NCBI RefSeq assembly: GCF_022009635.1
Contig: NZ_CP091716.1
Coordinates: 1,875,001 to 1,939,000 of the forward strand
Length of the DNA: 64,000 bases
From: Variovorax paradoxus
GTDB lineage: Bacteria; Pseudomonadota; Gammaproteobacteria; Burkholderiales; Burkholderiaceae_C
Direction of reading: 5' to 3'
Shown here: positions 21,866 to 31,430 of the stretch, piece after piece
Numbering within the stretch: position 1 is the stretch's first letter
Layout: the number at the start of each line of letters is the position of its first letter
Notes under the pieces: model-generated
Told to the model about the DNA's origin: nothing
Databases searched by the model: none
What the model saw: only the letters and a program-made list of their open reading frames with translations
Program-made: the position numbers and the translations under genes

Positions 21866-23344
21866 ATGGGAAAGATCACCGGCTTCATGGAGCATGAGCG
21901 CGTCGAAGAGGGCTACAAGCCCGTTGGCGAGCGCCTCAAGCACTACAAGGAATTCGTCGTCGGCCTGGATGCCGACCAGGCCAAGGTACAGGGCGCGCGC
22001 TGCATGGACTGCGGCACGCCGTTCTGCAACAGCGGCTGTCCGGTCAACAACATCATTCCGGACTTCAACGACCTGGTGTACCGCAACGACTGGCAGAACG
22101 CCTTCGCGGTGCTCGACTCGACCAACAACTTCCCGGAGTTCACCGGCCGCATCTGCCCCGCGCCCTGCGAGGCAGCCTGCGTGCTCAACGTGAACGACGA
22201 CGCGGTCGGCATCAAGTCGCTGGAGCACGCGATCATCGACCGTGCCTGGGACGAAGGCTGGGTGGCGCCGCGCGTCGCCAAGCACAAGACCGGCAAGAAG
22301 GTGGCGGTGGTGGGCGCGGGCCCGGCCGGCATGGCGGCCGCGCAGCAACTGGCGCGCGCCGGCCACGACGTGACGCTGTTCGAGAAGAACGACCGCATCG
22401 GCGGCCTGCTGCGCTACGGCATTCCCGACTTCAAGATGGAGAAGTCGCACATCGACCGCCGCGTCGAGCAGATGAAGGCCGAAGGCGTGGTGTTCCGCAC
22501 CGGCGTGATCGTCGGCGCCGCGAAAGACCCGCTGGGCAAGGGCTCCAAGGTCACGAACCTGGCCAAGGAAACCGTCACGCCCGAGCAACTGCAGAAAGAG
22601 TTCGACGCCGTGCTGCTCACCGGCGGCGCCGAGCAATCGCGCGACCTGCCGGTGCCCGGCCGCGATCTCGACGGCATCCATTTCGCGATGGAGTTCCTGC
22701 CGCAGCAGAACCGCGTCAACGCGGGCGACAAGGTCAAGGGCCAATTGCGCGCCGACGGCAAGCACGTCATCGTCATCGGCGGCGGCGACACCGGCTCCGA
22801 CTGCGTGGGCACCAGCAACCGCCACGGCGCCGTCAGCGTCACGCAGTTCGAACTGATGCCCCAGCCGCCCGAGGAAGAAAACCGCCCGCTGACCTGGCCC
22901 TACTGGCCGATCAAGCTGCGCACCAGCTCCAGCCATGAAGAGGGCTGCGAGCGCGAGTTCGCGATCTCCACCAAGGAGTTCATCGGCGAAAAGGGCAAGG
23001 TCACCGGCCTGAAGACCGTTCGCGTGGAATGGAAGGACGGCAAGATGCAGGAAGTGGCCGGCAGCGAGCAGGTGCTCAAGGCCGACCTCGTGCTGCTGGC
23101 CATGGGTTTCATCAGCCCCGTGGCCACCGTGCTCGACGCCTTCGGCGTGGAAAAGGACGCGCGCGGCAATGCCCGGGCGACGGTCGACTTCATCGGCGGC
23201 TATGCCACCAACGTGCCGAAGGTTTTTGCCGCCGGCGACATCCGCCGCGGACAGTCGCTCGTGGTGTGGGCAATTCGCGAAGGCCGTCAAGCGGCGCGTT
23301 CGGTGGATGAGTTTCTGATGGGATTCAGCGACTTGCCGCGCTGA
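21866..23344 (+). CDS. gltD: Glutamate synthase (NADPH), small subunit
   Basis: FAD- and 4Fe-4S-containing subunit that passes NADPH electrons to GltB. The 492-residue product has N-terminal cysteine clusters ([32 protein letters not shown]), an FAD-binding dinucleotide fold ([21 protein letters not shown]), a second nucleotide fold for NADPH ([17 protein letters not shown]) and the closing FAD motif near [34 protein letters not shown] precedes the ATG. An intrinsic terminator follows about 60 bp later. Confidence 0.97.
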   Translation: MGKITGFMEHERVEEGYKPVGERLKHYKEFVVGLDADQAKVQGARCMDCGTPFCNSGCPVNNIIPDFNDLVYRNDWQNAFAVLDSTNNFPEFTGRICPAPCEAACVLNVNDDAVGIKSLEHAIIDRAWDEGWVAPRVAKHKTGKKVAVVGAGPAGMAAAQQLARAGHDVTLFEKNDRIGGLLRYGIPDFKMEKSHIDRRVEQMKAEGVVFRTGVIVGAAKDPLGKGSKVTNLAKETVTPEQLQKEFDAVLLTGGAEQSRDLPVPGRDLDGIHFAMEFLPQQNRVNAGDKVKGQLRADGKHVIVIGGGDTGSDCVGTSNRHGAVSVTQFELMPQPPEEENRPLTWPYWPIKLRTSSSHEEGCEREFAISTKEFIGEKGKVTGLKTVRVEWKDGKMQEVAGSEQVLKADLVLLAMGFISPVATVLDAFGVEKDARGNARATVDFIGGYATNVPKVFAAGDIRRGQSLVVWAIREGRQAARSVDEFLMGFSDLPR

Positions 23345-23405
23345 TTTTTGTTTCAGTTTCGCGGTCGCTGTCGCGGCCCCGTTATCATCCGCTGCAAAAC
23401 CGCAC

Positions 23406-23440
23406 GCCGGGATGCTTGAAAGAGCGCCCCGGCTTTTTTA
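23406..23440 (+). terminator. Intrinsic terminator of gltBD
   Basis: GCCGGG (23406-23411) pairs with CCCGGC (23428-23433) and is followed directly by TTTTTTA. The 16-nt loop is long, but the stem is all GC. It separates gltD from the mla operon. Confidence 0.65.
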
Positions 23441-23445
23441 TTGAG

Positions 23446-24273
23446 ATGGACCCAGCCACACAGCCACATCCCTTCGTAGAGTTTCGCGACGTCACGTTCG
23501 GCTACGGTGCGCGCGCCATCCTCGATGGCGTGTCTTTCTCCGTGCCGCGCGGCAAGGTGACGGCGCTCATGGGCGCATCGGGTGGCGGCAAGACCACGGT
23601 CCTGCGATTGATCGGCGGGCAGCAGCGCGCGCAACGCGGCGCGGTCCTGTTCGATGGTCAGGACGTCGTCAGGTTCGACGCGGCGGCGCTCTATGCGGCG
23701 CGCCGGCGCATGGGCATGCTCTTCCAGTTCGGTGCGCTGTTCACCGACATGAGCGTGTTCGACAACGTGGCTTTCCCACTGCGTGAGCACACACAACTCT
23801 CCGAAGCGCTGGTGCGCGACATCGTGCTCATGAAGCTCGACGCGGTCGGCCTGCGCGGCGCGCGCGACCTGATGCCCAGCGAGGTGTCGGGCGGCATGGC
23901 GCGGCGCGTGGCACTGGCGCGTGCGATCGCCCTGGACCCCGACCTCGTGATGTACGACGAACCCTTCGCCGGGCTCGACCCGATCTCGCTGGGCACTGCC
24001 GCGCGGCTGATCCGGCAGCTCAACGACACGCTCGGTCTCACCAGCATCATCGTGTCGCACGACCTCGAGGAAACCTTCCGCATCGCCGACCACGTGATCA
24101 TCCTGGCCAACGGCGGCATCGCCGCGCAGGGCGTGCCCGACGATGTGCGCAACAGCGCCGATCCGCTGGTGCACCAGTTCGTGAACGCGCTGCCCGACGG
24201 GCCGGTGCGCTTCCACTACCCCGGCGTCAGCATCGAAGCGGATTTCGGCAATGTCGAAGGGGGCCGCTCATGA
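23446..24273 (+). CDS. mlaF: Phospholipid transport ATP-binding protein MlaF
   Basis: ATPase of the MlaFEDB complex that moves phospholipids between the outer and inner membranes. The 275-residue product has Walker A MGASGGGKTTVL, signature VSGGMARRVALARAI, Walker B LVMYDEPFAGLDP and the switch histidine in IVSHDLEET. I start at the ATG at 23446; a TTG-initiated extension at 23416 would run through the terminator stem and adds nothing conserved. First of mlaFEDACB, with a 4-bp overlap into mlaE. Confidence 0.94.
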   Translation: MDPATQPHPFVEFRDVTFGYGARAILDGVSFSVPRGKVTALMGASGGGKTTVLRLIGGQQRAQRGAVLFDGQDVVRFDAAALYAARRRMGMLFQFGALFTDMSVFDNVAFPLREHTQLSEALVRDIVLMKLDAVGLRGARDLMPSEVSGGMARRVALARAIALDPDLVMYDEPFAGLDPISLGTAARLIRQLNDTLGLTSIIVSHDLEETFRIADHVIILANGGIAAQGVPDDVRNSADPLVHQFVNALPDGPVRFHYPGVSIEADFGNVEGGRS

Positions 24274-25052
24274 GTTGGTGGAAGCCTGCCGATGTCGGCT
24301 TCGCGGTGCGCCGCCATCTGGCCAACCTGGGCTACGGCGCAAAGCTCTTCATGCGCCTGGTCGGTCCCGGCGCGCGGATCATGCGGCGCTTCGGGCTGGT
24401 GCGCGACCAGATCCATTTTTTGGGCAACTACTCGCTCGCGATCATCGGCGTGTCGGGGCTGTTCGTGGGCTTCGTGCTGGGGCTGCAGATGTATTACGCG
24501 CTGCAGCGGTACGGCTCGTCGGAGGCGCTCGGCCTGCTGGTCACGCTGAGCCTGGTGCGCGAGCTCGGGCCCGTGGTGGCGGCGCTGCTGTTCACCGGCC
24601 GCGCCGGTACTTCGCTCACCGCGGAAATCGGGCTCATGAAGGCCGACGAGCAATTGAGCGCGATGGAAATGATGGCGGTCGACCCCGTGCAGCGCATCCT
24701 CGCGCCGCGCTTCTGGGCCGGTGTCATCACCATGCCCCTGCTGGCGGCGGTGTTCAGCGCGGTCGGCATCATGGGCGGCTACGTGGTGGGCGTGCTGATG
24801 CTGGGTGTCGACCCGGGCGCGTTCTGGGGCCAGATGCAAGGCGGCGTCGACGTGTGGCGCGACGTCGGCAACGGCGTCATCAAGAGCATCGTGTTCGGCT
24901 TCACCGTTACCTTCATCGCGCTGCTGCAGGGCTATGAAGCCCAGCCCACGCCCGAAGGCGTGTCTCGGGCGACCACCAAGACCGTGGTCACGGCGTCTTT
25001 GGCGGTACTGGGGCTGGACTTCCTGCTCACCGCCATGATGTTCAGTATCTAA
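24270..25052 (+). CDS. mlaE: Phospholipid transport permease MlaE
   Basis: Inner-membrane permease of the Mla complex, 260 residues. It has the MlaE/DUF140 pattern: an amphipathic N-terminus, YSLAIIGVSGLFVGFVLGLQMYYAL, and the signature ALLFTGRAGTSLTAEIGLMKADEQLSAMEMMAVDP, followed by three more helices. ATGA overlap with mlaF. Confidence 0.95.
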   Translation: MSWWKPADVGFAVRRHLANLGYGAKLFMRLVGPGARIMRRFGLVRDQIHFLGNYSLAIIGVSGLFVGFVLGLQMYYALQRYGSSEALGLLVTLSLVRELGPVVAALLFTGRAGTSLTAEIGLMKADEQLSAMEMMAVDPVQRILAPRFWAGVITMPLLAAVFSAVGIMGGYVVGVLMLGVDPGAFWGQMQGGVDVWRDVGNGVIKSIVFGFTVTFIALLQGYEAQPTPEGVSRATTKTVVTASLAVLGLDFLLTAMMFSI

Positions 25053-25090
25053 AAGGGGCCGGGCCCCAATCGTTCTAGAGAGTGCAAACC

Positions 25091-25582
25091 ATGCAACGTT
25101 CCAACAACGACATCTGGGTCGGCCTGTTCGTCCTGATCGGCGCGGCGGCGCTGCTGTTTCTCGCGCTGCAGTCGGCCAACCTGCTGAGCCTGAACTTCCA
25201 GAAGACCTATTCGGTGACGGCACGCTTCGACAACATCGGCGGGCTCAAGCCCCAGACCGCGGTCAAGAGCGCCGGGGTGGTGGTCGGCCGCGTGGAGTCG
25301 ATTTCCTTCAACGACAAGACCTTTCAGGCCAACGTCACACTGGCTTTGCAAAACCGTTACAGTTTTCCCAAGGACAGCTCTCTGAAGATCCTGACCAGTG
25401 GTCTGCTCGGCGAGCAGTACATCGGGATCGAGGCGGGCGCCGACGACAAGAACTTGCAGGCAGGCGATACCGTTACCGCGACCCAGTCGGCCGTGGTGCT
25501 GGAGAACCTGATCAGTCAGTTCCTGTACAGCAAGGCGGCGGAAGGTAATACGTCGTCGCCTGGAACAGCCAACAAAAAATGA
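25091..25582 (+). CDS. mlaD: Mla substrate-carrier protein MlaD (MCE domain)
   Basis: Membrane-anchored MCE-domain protein that forms the periplasmic hexameric ring of the MlaFEDB transporter, 163 residues. One N-terminal helix (IWVGLFVLIGAAALLFLAL), then the MCE domain (YSVTARFDNIGGLKPQTAVKSAGVVVGRVESI) and the conserved LTSGLLGEQYIGIE. The ATG at 25091 follows an in-frame GTG by 9 bp; the ATG is preferred. Overlaps mlaA by 4 bp. Confidence 0.94.
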   Translation: MQRSNNDIWVGLFVLIGAAALLFLALQSANLLSLNFQKTYSVTARFDNIGGLKPQTAVKSAGVVVGRVESISFNDKTFQANVTLALQNRYSFPKDSSLKILTSGLLGEQYIGIEAGADDKNLQAGDTVTATQSAVVLENLISQFLYSKAAEGNTSSPGTANKK

Positions 25583-26325
25583 AAACACGATCAAATCTGT
25601 CAAACGCCGTGCACCGCATGGGTGGCGGCGTACGCTGGGCAAGTGCCGCGGCGGTCTTCGCGCTCGTGGCCGGATGCGCCACCGGCCCCAACGCCAATCC
25701 GGCCGACCCGCTCGAGCCGTTCAACCGCGGTGTCACCCGCTTCAACGACACCGTCGACGACGCGGTGCTCGTTCCCGCGGCTACCGCCTACCAGAAGGTA
25801 TTGCCCTCGATGGTGCGTACCGGCGTGAACAACTTCTTCGGCAACATCGGCGACGTCTGGAGCCTGGCCAACAACGTGGCCCAGCTCAAGCTGCAGGACA
25901 GCGCAGAGACCTTCATGCGCCTGAACGTCAACACCTTCTTCGGCCTCGGCGGCCTGCTGGATGTCGCGACCGAAGCGGGCATTCAACGCCACGAGAAGGA
26001 CTTCGGCCAGACGCTCGGCTACTGGGGCGTGGGCCCCGGCCCGTACCTCGTGCTGCCGCTGCTGGGCTCGTCGACCGTGCGCGATGCCGCCGCCAAGCCG
26101 CTGGACTTCTACGGCGACCCGCTGAACCACGTGCACGACATCCCCTGGCGCAATTCGCTGACCGTGCTGCGCGTGGTCGACACCCGCTCACAGTACCTGC
26201 GGGCCAGCCGCCCGCTCGGCGATGCGGCGCTCGACAAGTATTCATTCACGCGCGACGCGTTCCTGCAGCGCCGCCGCAACCAGATCTACGACGGCAATCC
26301 GCCCGACGACGGCAGCGGAAAGTAA
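25579..26325 (+). CDS. mlaA: Outer-membrane phospholipid-binding lipoprotein MlaA (VacJ)
   Basis: Outer-membrane lipoprotein of 248 residues that removes misplaced phospholipids from the outer leaflet and hands them to MlaC. A long signal peptide ends in lipobox LVAGC (Cys33). The family sequence DPLEPFNRGVTRFNDTVDDAVLVP follows, then NFFGNIGDVWSLANNVAQLK and the hallmark FGQTLGYWGVGPGPYLVLPLLGSS. Unlike in E. coli, it lies inside the mla operon, the usual betaproteobacterial arrangement. Confidence 0.95.
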   Translation: MKTRSNLSNAVHRMGGGVRWASAAAVFALVAGCATGPNANPADPLEPFNRGVTRFNDTVDDAVLVPAATAYQKVLPSMVRTGVNNFFGNIGDVWSLANNVAQLKLQDSAETFMRLNVNTFFGLGGLLDVATEAGIQRHEKDFGQTLGYWGVGPGPYLVLPLLGSSTVRDAAAKPLDFYGDPLNHVHDIPWRNSLTVLRVVDTRSQYLRASRPLGDAALDKYSFTRDAFLQRRRNQIYDGNPPDDGSGK

Positions 26326-26490
26326 GCGTACGGTGTGCATGGGAGGCTTGGCCGCTTGCATCCGGTTGCAAGGCTTCACCTCCCGGACAGGAACCTGGTC
26401 GGCCCGGTGCCGCTCGAATCCGTTCCTGTCTCAGCACATCGCTGCTTTGACGTGCTTCGCAGATTTTCAAACTTGACCGAGGGACTCTCC

Positions 26491-27147
26491 ATGAACAACA
26501 AGACCTTGCAACGACGCGATCTGGGCCGCCTGGTGCTGGCCGGTGCCCTGCTGTTCGGTGCCGCTGTCGCCTTCGTCCAGCCCGCGCGCGCCGCGGACGA
26601 AACGCCCGACGCGCTGGTGAAGCGCCTCTCGACCGACGTGCTCGAGACCATCAAGTCCGACCCGACCATCAAGGCCGGCGACGTCAACAAGATCATGCTG
26701 CTGGTCGACAGCAAGATCATGCCGAACGTCAACTTCCAGCGCATGACGGCATCGGCCGTCGGCCCGGCATGGCGCACCGCCACGCCCGAGCAGCAAAAGC
26801 GTCTGCAGGACGAATTCAAGACCCTGCTGGTGCGCACCTATGCCGGCGCGCTCGACCAAGTGACCGACCAGACCGTCACGATCCGTCCGTTCCGCGGTTC
26901 GCCCGATGACACCGACGTGCTGGTGCGCACCGAGGTCCGTGGCCGCGGCGACCCGGTCCAGCTCGACTACCGCCTTGAAAAGACCCCCGGCCAGGGCGCC
27001 GGCTGGAAGGTCTACAACCTGAACGTGCTGGGCGTGTGGCTGGTCGATACCTACCGCACCCAGTTCGCGCAGGAAATCAACAAGAGCGGCATCGATGGCC
27101 TGATCTCCGCGCTGGCCGCGCGCAACAAGGGCAACGCCAAGGGCTGA
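26491..27147 (+). CDS. mlaC: Periplasmic phospholipid shuttle MlaC
   Basis: Soluble periplasmic carrier of the Mla pathway, 218 residues, with a signal peptide ending near QPARAADE. The Tol_Tol_Ttg2 fold is recognisable by LVDSKIMPNVNFQRMTASAVGPAWRTATPEQQKRLQDEFK (abridged) and the C-terminal VDTYRTQFAQEINKSGIDGLI. The ATG at 26491 is chosen because it gives a clean signal peptide. The 165 bp between mlaA and mlaC holds no gene or clear terminator. Confidence 0.94.
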   Translation: MNNKTLQRRDLGRLVLAGALLFGAAVAFVQPARAADETPDALVKRLSTDVLETIKSDPTIKAGDVNKIMLLVDSKIMPNVNFQRMTASAVGPAWRTATPEQQKRLQDEFKTLLVRTYAGALDQVTDQTVTIRPFRGSPDDTDVLVRTEVRGRGDPVQLDYRLEKTPGQGAGWKVYNLNVLGVWLVDTYRTQFAQEINKSGIDGLISALAARNKGNAKG

Positions 27148-27157
27148 GGGCCGCGCG

Positions 27158-27433
27158 ATGTTGGTCCTGCCCACCCGGCTCACCCATGACGAGGCCCCCG
27201 CCTGCATGCGCATGCTGCAGCAGGGGCTCAAGGGCCAGACCGATTCGTCGTCCACCGTGGTCGACGCGACCGCGCTGGCCCAGTTCGATTCGTCGGCGCT
27301 GGCCGTGCTGCTGGAGTGCCGCCGCGAATCGAGCGCGCTGGGCCGGGGTTTCTCGGTCAAGGGCCTGTCGCCGCGCCTGCGCGAACTGGCCACCTTGTAC
27401 GGCGTTGCGGGCCTTTTGCCCGCCGCGCCCTGA
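27158..27433 (+). CDS. mlaB: STAS-domain protein MlaB
   Basis: Cytoplasmic STAS-domain subunit that binds MlaF and is needed for full activity of the Mla ATPase. Only 91 residues: a beta-strand start (MLVLPTRLTHDEA), then VVDATALAQFDSSALAVLLECRR, the STAS loop and helix with the conserved small hydroxyl residues, and GLSPRLRELATLYGVAGLL at the end. It follows mlaC by 10 bp and completes the Mla gene set. Confidence 0.88.
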   Translation: MLVLPTRLTHDEAPACMRMLQQGLKGQTDSSSTVVDATALAQFDSSALAVLLECRRESSALGRGFSVKGLSPRLRELATLYGVAGLLPAAP

Positions 27434-27466
27434 AAAAGTAACAGCCCCGTAAAATCGCGGGCTCCC

Positions 27467-28414
27467 ATGCCCGCGATCTCATTCCAATCGGTCTCCAAGA
27501 CCTACCCCCCCTCCAAGCAGCAGAAAGCCCAAGGCAAGCAAGGGCTGAAGGCGGTCGACGAGGTCAGCTTCCAGATCGAGCCGGGTGAATTCTTCGGCCT
27601 GCTCGGCCCGAACGGTGCCGGCAAGACCTCGCTGATCAGCATGCTCGCGGGGCTTTCGCGCCCGACGTCGGGCACCGTCAGCGTCCACGGCTTCGACGTG
27701 CAGCGCGACTACGCCGAGGCACGCCGCCAGCTGGGCATCGTGCCGCAGGAGCTGGTTTTCGACCCCTTCTTCAATGTGCGCGAGTCGCTGCGCATCCAGT
27801 CGGGTTACTTCGGCATCAAGAACAACGAAGCCTGGATCGACGAGCTGCTGCAGAGCCTGGGCCTTGCCGACAAGGCCACGGCCAACATGCGTCAGCTCTC
27901 GGGCGGCATGAAGCGCCGGGTGCTGGTGGCGCAGGCGCTGGTGCACAAGCCGCCGGTGATCGTGCTCGACGAGCCTACCGCCGGTGTCGACGTCGAGCTG
28001 CGCCAGACGCTCTGGCAGTTCGTCGCCCGCCTCAACAAGCAGGGCAGTACCGTGCTGCTGACCACCCATTACCTCGAGGAAGCCGAGGCCCTGTGCAGCC
28101 GCATCGCCATGCTCAAGCTGGGCAAAGTGATCGCCCTGGCTCGCACCGGCGACCTGCTGAAGGCCGCCTCGAGCAACGTGCTGCGGTTCAAGACGGACGC
28201 CATGCTGCCCTGGGAGATCGCGAAGAACGCGCGCATCACCGGGCGCATCGTGCAGCTGCCGGCGCAGAACGCCCATGAAGTCGAACAACTGCTGGCCGCG
28301 ATCCGCGAAGCCGGCGTCGCGGTGGAAGACGTGGAAATGCGCAAGGCCGACCTGGAAGACGTGTTCATCGACCTGATGGCGGGCGAGCAGACGCCGCTGG
28401 AGGTCGCGAGATGA
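27467..28414 (+). CDS. ABC transporter ATP-binding protein (YadG-like exporter)
   Basis: ATPase of 315 residues with Walker A GPNGAGKTSLISML, signature LSGGMKRRVLVAQALVHKP, Walker B VIVLDEPTAGVDVELR and the switch histidine in LLTTHYLEEAE. An extra C-terminal domain of about 80 residues (ILRFKTDAML ... AGVAVEDVEMRKADLEDVFIDLM) is typical of the DrrA/NodI/YadG exporter class. It overlaps its permease by 4 bp. Its position between mlaB and ibaG suggests an envelope role, but the substrate is unknown. Confidence 0.88.
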   Translation: MPAISFQSVSKTYPPSKQQKAQGKQGLKAVDEVSFQIEPGEFFGLLGPNGAGKTSLISMLAGLSRPTSGTVSVHGFDVQRDYAEARRQLGIVPQELVFDPFFNVRESLRIQSGYFGIKNNEAWIDELLQSLGLADKATANMRQLSGGMKRRVLVAQALVHKPPVIVLDEPTAGVDVELRQTLWQFVARLNKQGSTVLLTTHYLEEAEALCSRIAMLKLGKVIALARTGDLLKAASSNVLRFKTDAMLPWEIAKNARITGRIVQLPAQNAHEVEQLLAAIREAGVAVEDVEMRKADLEDVFIDLMAGEQTPLEVAR

Positions 28415-29175
28415 TGGCGGTAACCGGGTGGCGCGCGCTGCTCTACAAGGAAACGCTGCGCTTCTGGAAGGTCGGTTTCCAGACCGTCGGCGCGCCGGTG
28501 CTCACCGCGCTGCTGTACCTCATGGTGTTCGGCCATGTGCTCGAAGGCCGCGTGACGGTCTACGGCACGGTCGGCTACACGGCCTTCCTGGTGCCCGGCC
28601 TCGTGATGATGAGCGTGCTGCAGAACGCCTTCGCCAACAGCTCGTCGTCGATCATCCAGAGCAAGATCATGGGCAACCTGGTGTTCGTGCTGCTCACGCC
28701 GCTGTCGCACTGGGGCTGGTTCTTCGCCTACGTGGGCTCCTCCATCATCCGCGGGCTGGCCGTGGGGCTGGGCGTGTTCCTGGTGACCATGCTCTTCGCC
28801 GTGCCCGACTTCGTGGCGCCGCTGTGGATCATCGTGTTCGCGCTGCTGGGCGCGGCCATGCTGGGCACGCTGGGCCTCATCGCCGGGCTCTGGGCCGAGA
28901 AGTTCGACCAGATGGCGGTGTTCCAGAATTTCCTGATCATGCCCATGACCTTCCTGTCGGGCGTGTTCTATTCGATCGGCTCGCTGCCGCCGTTCTGGCA
29001 GAAGGTGAGCCACCTGAACCCGTTCTTCTACATGATCGACGGCTTCCGCTACGGTTTCTTCGGTGTCAGCGACGCCTCGCCCTGGCTCAGCCTGGGCATC
29101 GTCGGCACCGCCTGGCTGGTGGTGAGCGCCATCGCCGTCCACCTGCTTCGAATCGGCTACAAAATCCGAGGCTGA
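28411..29175 (+). CDS. ABC-2 type permease (YadH-like)
   Basis: Integral membrane permease of 254 residues with about six helices, matching the ABC-2 family: [32 protein letters not shown] at the start, the central [24 protein letters not shown], and [19 protein letters not shown] plus [16 protein letters not shown] near the end. Translationally coupled to the ATPase gene. Together they form an exporter of YadGH type; the exported molecule cannot be inferred. Confidence 0.88.
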   Translation: MMAVTGWRALLYKETLRFWKVGFQTVGAPVLTALLYLMVFGHVLEGRVTVYGTVGYTAFLVPGLVMMSVLQNAFANSSSSIIQSKIMGNLVFVLLTPLSHWGWFFAYVGSSIIRGLAVGLGVFLVTMLFAVPDFVAPLWIIVFALLGAAMLGTLGLIAGLWAEKFDQMAVFQNFLIMPMTFLSGVFYSIGSLPPFWQKVSHLNPFFYMIDGFRYGFFGVSDASPWLSLGIVGTAWLVVSAIAVHLLRIGYKIRG

Positions 29176-29195
29176 ACGCCTCTTTTCCAGACCCC

Positions 29196-29438
29196 ATGAC
29201 CGCCGAACAACTCCAGGCCCTGATCCAGTCCCACCTCCCTTGCGAGCACATCACGCTCGAGGGCGACGGCCGACATTGGTACGCCACCATCGTCTCGGCC
29301 GAATTCGAGGGCAAGCGCGCGATCCAGCGCCATCAGCGGGTCTACGCCACCCTCGGTGCGAAAATGCATACCGACGAGGTGCATGCGCTTTCGATGAAGA
29401 CCTACACGCCGGCCGAATGGGCGGCGGTGGAAAAATAA
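29196..29438 (+). CDS. ibaG: BolA-family protein IbaG
   Basis: Small BolA-fold protein of 80 residues, with the BolA core as [32 protein letters not shown] and [12 protein letters not shown] at the end. BolA-type proteins bind monothiol glutaredoxins and 2Fe-2S clusters. I assign IbaG rather than BolA because the gene lies directly upstream of murA beside the mla operon, as in E. coli. ATG at 29196, 20 bp after the permease gene. Confidence 0.88.
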   Translation: MTAEQLQALIQSHLPCEHITLEGDGRHWYATIVSAEFEGKRAIQRHQRVYATLGAKMHTDEVHALSMKTYTPAEWAAVEK

Positions 29439-29444
29439 CGTTTC

Positions 29445-29458
29445 GCCCCTGCAGGGGC
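29445..29458. repeat. Perfect 14-bp palindrome between ibaG and murA
   Basis: GCCCCTGCAGGGGC lies 6 bp after the ibaG stop and 21 bp before the murA start. It could fold as a short hairpin in the transcript, but there is no T-tract, so it is not a standard terminator. Confidence 0.5.
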
Positions 29459-29479
29459 CCTGATTTCGCTGGAACTTCG

Positions 29480-30772
29480 ATGGACAAACTTCTGATTCGC
29501 GGCGGGCGAGAGCTCCGCGGCGAAGTACTCATTTCCGGCGCCAAGAACGCCGCGCTGCCCGAGTTGTGCGCGGCGCTGCTGACCGACCAGCCCGTGGTGC
29601 TGCACAACGTGCCCCGCCTGCAGGACGTGTCGACCATGCTCAAGCTGGTGCGCAACATGGGCGTGACGGCCGAGCGCGACGACAACGGCACGGTGCGCCT
29701 GAACGCCGCCGACCTGACCAACCCCGAAGCCCCCTACGAACTGGTGAAGACCATGCGGGCCTCCGTGCTGGCCCTGGGCCCGCTGCTGGCGCGCTTCGGC
29801 CATGCCAAGGTGTCGTTGCCGGGCGGCTGCGCCATCGGCTCGCGGCCGGTCGACCAGCACATCAAGGGCCTGCAGGCCATGGGCGCGGAGATCGTGGTCG
29901 AGCACGGCTACATGGTCGCGCGCCTGCCGGAAGGCCGCACCCGCCTGAAGGGCGCGCGCATCCTGACCGACATGGTCACCGTCACCGGCACCGAGAATTT
30001 CCTCATGGCCGCCGCGCTGGCCGAGGGCGAAACGCTGCTCGAGAACGCCGCGCAGGAGCCCGAGATCGTCGACCTGGCCGAAATGCTGATCCGCATGGGC
30101 GCGAAGATCGAAGGCCACGGCACCAGCCACATCCGCGTGCAGGGCGTCGAGAAGCTGCACGGCTGCGAGCACGCCGTGGTGGCCGACCGCATCGAGGCCG
30201 GAACCTTCCTGTGCGCCGTCGCGGCCACGGGTGGCGAGGCCTTCCTGCGCCACGCGCGCGGCGACCACCTCGACGCCGTGATCGACAAGCTTCGCGACGC
30301 GGGCTGCACCGTTTCCTGCGAAAAAGACGGCGTGCGCATCGGCTCCAGGGGCCCCGCCTACGAACACCTGAAGGCGCAGAGCTTCAGCACCACCGAATAC
30401 CCCGGCTTCCCGACCGACATGCAGGCCCAGTTCATGGCCCTGAACGTGATCGCGCGCGGCGCCTCGATGGTCACCGAAACCATCTTCGAGAACCGCTTCA
30501 TGCACGTGAACGAGATGGTGCGCCTGGGTGCCCACATCCATGTCGAAGGCAAGGTCGCGATGGTCAACGGCGTGCGGCAACTGTCGGGCGCCACCGTGAT
30601 GGCCACCGACCTGCGCGCCTCCGCCAGCCTCGTCATTGCCGGCCTCGTGGCCGAGGGCGAGACGCTGGTCGACCGCATCTACCACCTGGACCGGGGCTAC
30701 GACCGCATGGAATCCAAGCTGCGCGGCCTGGGGGCCGATATCGAACGACTGACCGGAGCCGCCGCCGCATGA
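29480..30772 (+). CDS. murA: UDP-N-acetylglucosamine 1-carboxyvinyltransferase
   Basis: First committed enzyme of peptidoglycan precursor synthesis, adding enolpyruvate from PEP to UDP-GlcNAc. The 430-residue product has [20 protein letters not shown] near the start, the catalytic cysteine loop [19 protein letters not shown] (the fosfomycin-sensitive form with Cys, not Asp), and [17 protein letters not shown] near the end. ATG at 29480. Overlaps hisG by 4 bp. Confidence 0.97.
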   Translation: MDKLLIRGGRELRGEVLISGAKNAALPELCAALLTDQPVVLHNVPRLQDVSTMLKLVRNMGVTAERDDNGTVRLNAADLTNPEAPYELVKTMRASVLALGPLLARFGHAKVSLPGGCAIGSRPVDQHIKGLQAMGAEIVVEHGYMVARLPEGRTRLKGARILTDMVTVTGTENFLMAAALAEGETLLENAAQEPEIVDLAEMLIRMGAKIEGHGTSHIRVQGVEKLHGCEHAVVADRIEAGTFLCAVAATGGEAFLRHARGDHLDAVIDKLRDAGCTVSCEKDGVRIGSRGPAYEHLKAQSFSTTEYPGFPTDMQAQFMALNVIARGASMVTETIFENRFMHVNEMVRLGAHIHVEGKVAMVNGVRQLSGATVMATDLRASASLVIAGLVAEGETLVDRIYHLDRGYDRMESKLRGLGADIERLTGAAAA

Positions 30773-31410
30773 TCACTTTGGCTCTTTCCAAAGGCCGCAT
30801 CTTCGAAGAGACGATGCCCCTGCTGGCCGCGGCCGGCATCGAGGTCACCGAAGACCCCGAGAAGTCGCGCAAGCTGATTCTCGAAACCACCCGTCCCGAC
30901 GTGCGCGTGGTGCTGGTGCGCGCTTCCGACGTGCCCACCTACGTGCAGTACGGCGGTGCGGACCTCGGCGTGACCGGGCTCGACGTGCTGCTGGAGAACG
31001 GCAACCAGGGCATGTACCAGCCGCTGGATCTGCGCATCGCGGCCTGCCGCCTGAGCGTGGCCGTGCGCGCCGACTACGACTACGCCTCTGCAGTGAAGCA
31101 GGGCTCGCGCCTGCGCGTGGCCACCAAGTACGTGGGCCTGGCGCGCGACTTCTTCGCGAGCAAGGGCGTGCACGTCGACCTGATCAAGCTCTACGGCAGC
31201 ATGGAACTGGCGCCGCTCACGGGCCTGGCCGATGCCATCGTCGACCTGGTCTCCACCGGCAACACGCTCAAGGCCAACCACCTCGTCGAGGTGGAACGCA
31301 TCATGGACATCAGCGCCCGCCTCGTGGTGAACCAGGCGGCGCTCAAGCTCAAGCGCGAGCCCATCCGTCACATCATCGACGCGTTCGCGTCCGCCATTCC
31401 GTCCTCCTGA
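30769..31410 (+). CDS. hisG: ATP phosphoribosyltransferase, short form
   Basis: First enzyme of histidine synthesis, joining ATP and PRPP. At 213 residues it is the short HisG, lacking the C-terminal regulatory domain. It shows the N-terminal [30 protein letters not shown] and the PRPP loop [16 protein letters not shown]. Short HisG requires the HisS-like subunit HisZ, which is not in this window. Starts by ATGA overlap with murA. Confidence 0.96.
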   Translation: MITLALSKGRIFEETMPLLAAAGIEVTEDPEKSRKLILETTRPDVRVVLVRASDVPTYVQYGGADLGVTGLDVLLENGNQGMYQPLDLRIAACRLSVAVRADYDYASAVKQGSRLRVATKYVGLARDFFASKGVHVDLIKLYGSMELAPLTGLADAIVDLVSTGNTLKANHLVEVERIMDISARLVVNQAALKLKREPIRHIIDAFASAIPSS

Positions 31411-31430
31411 AACCCACCCACTCCACGCAC

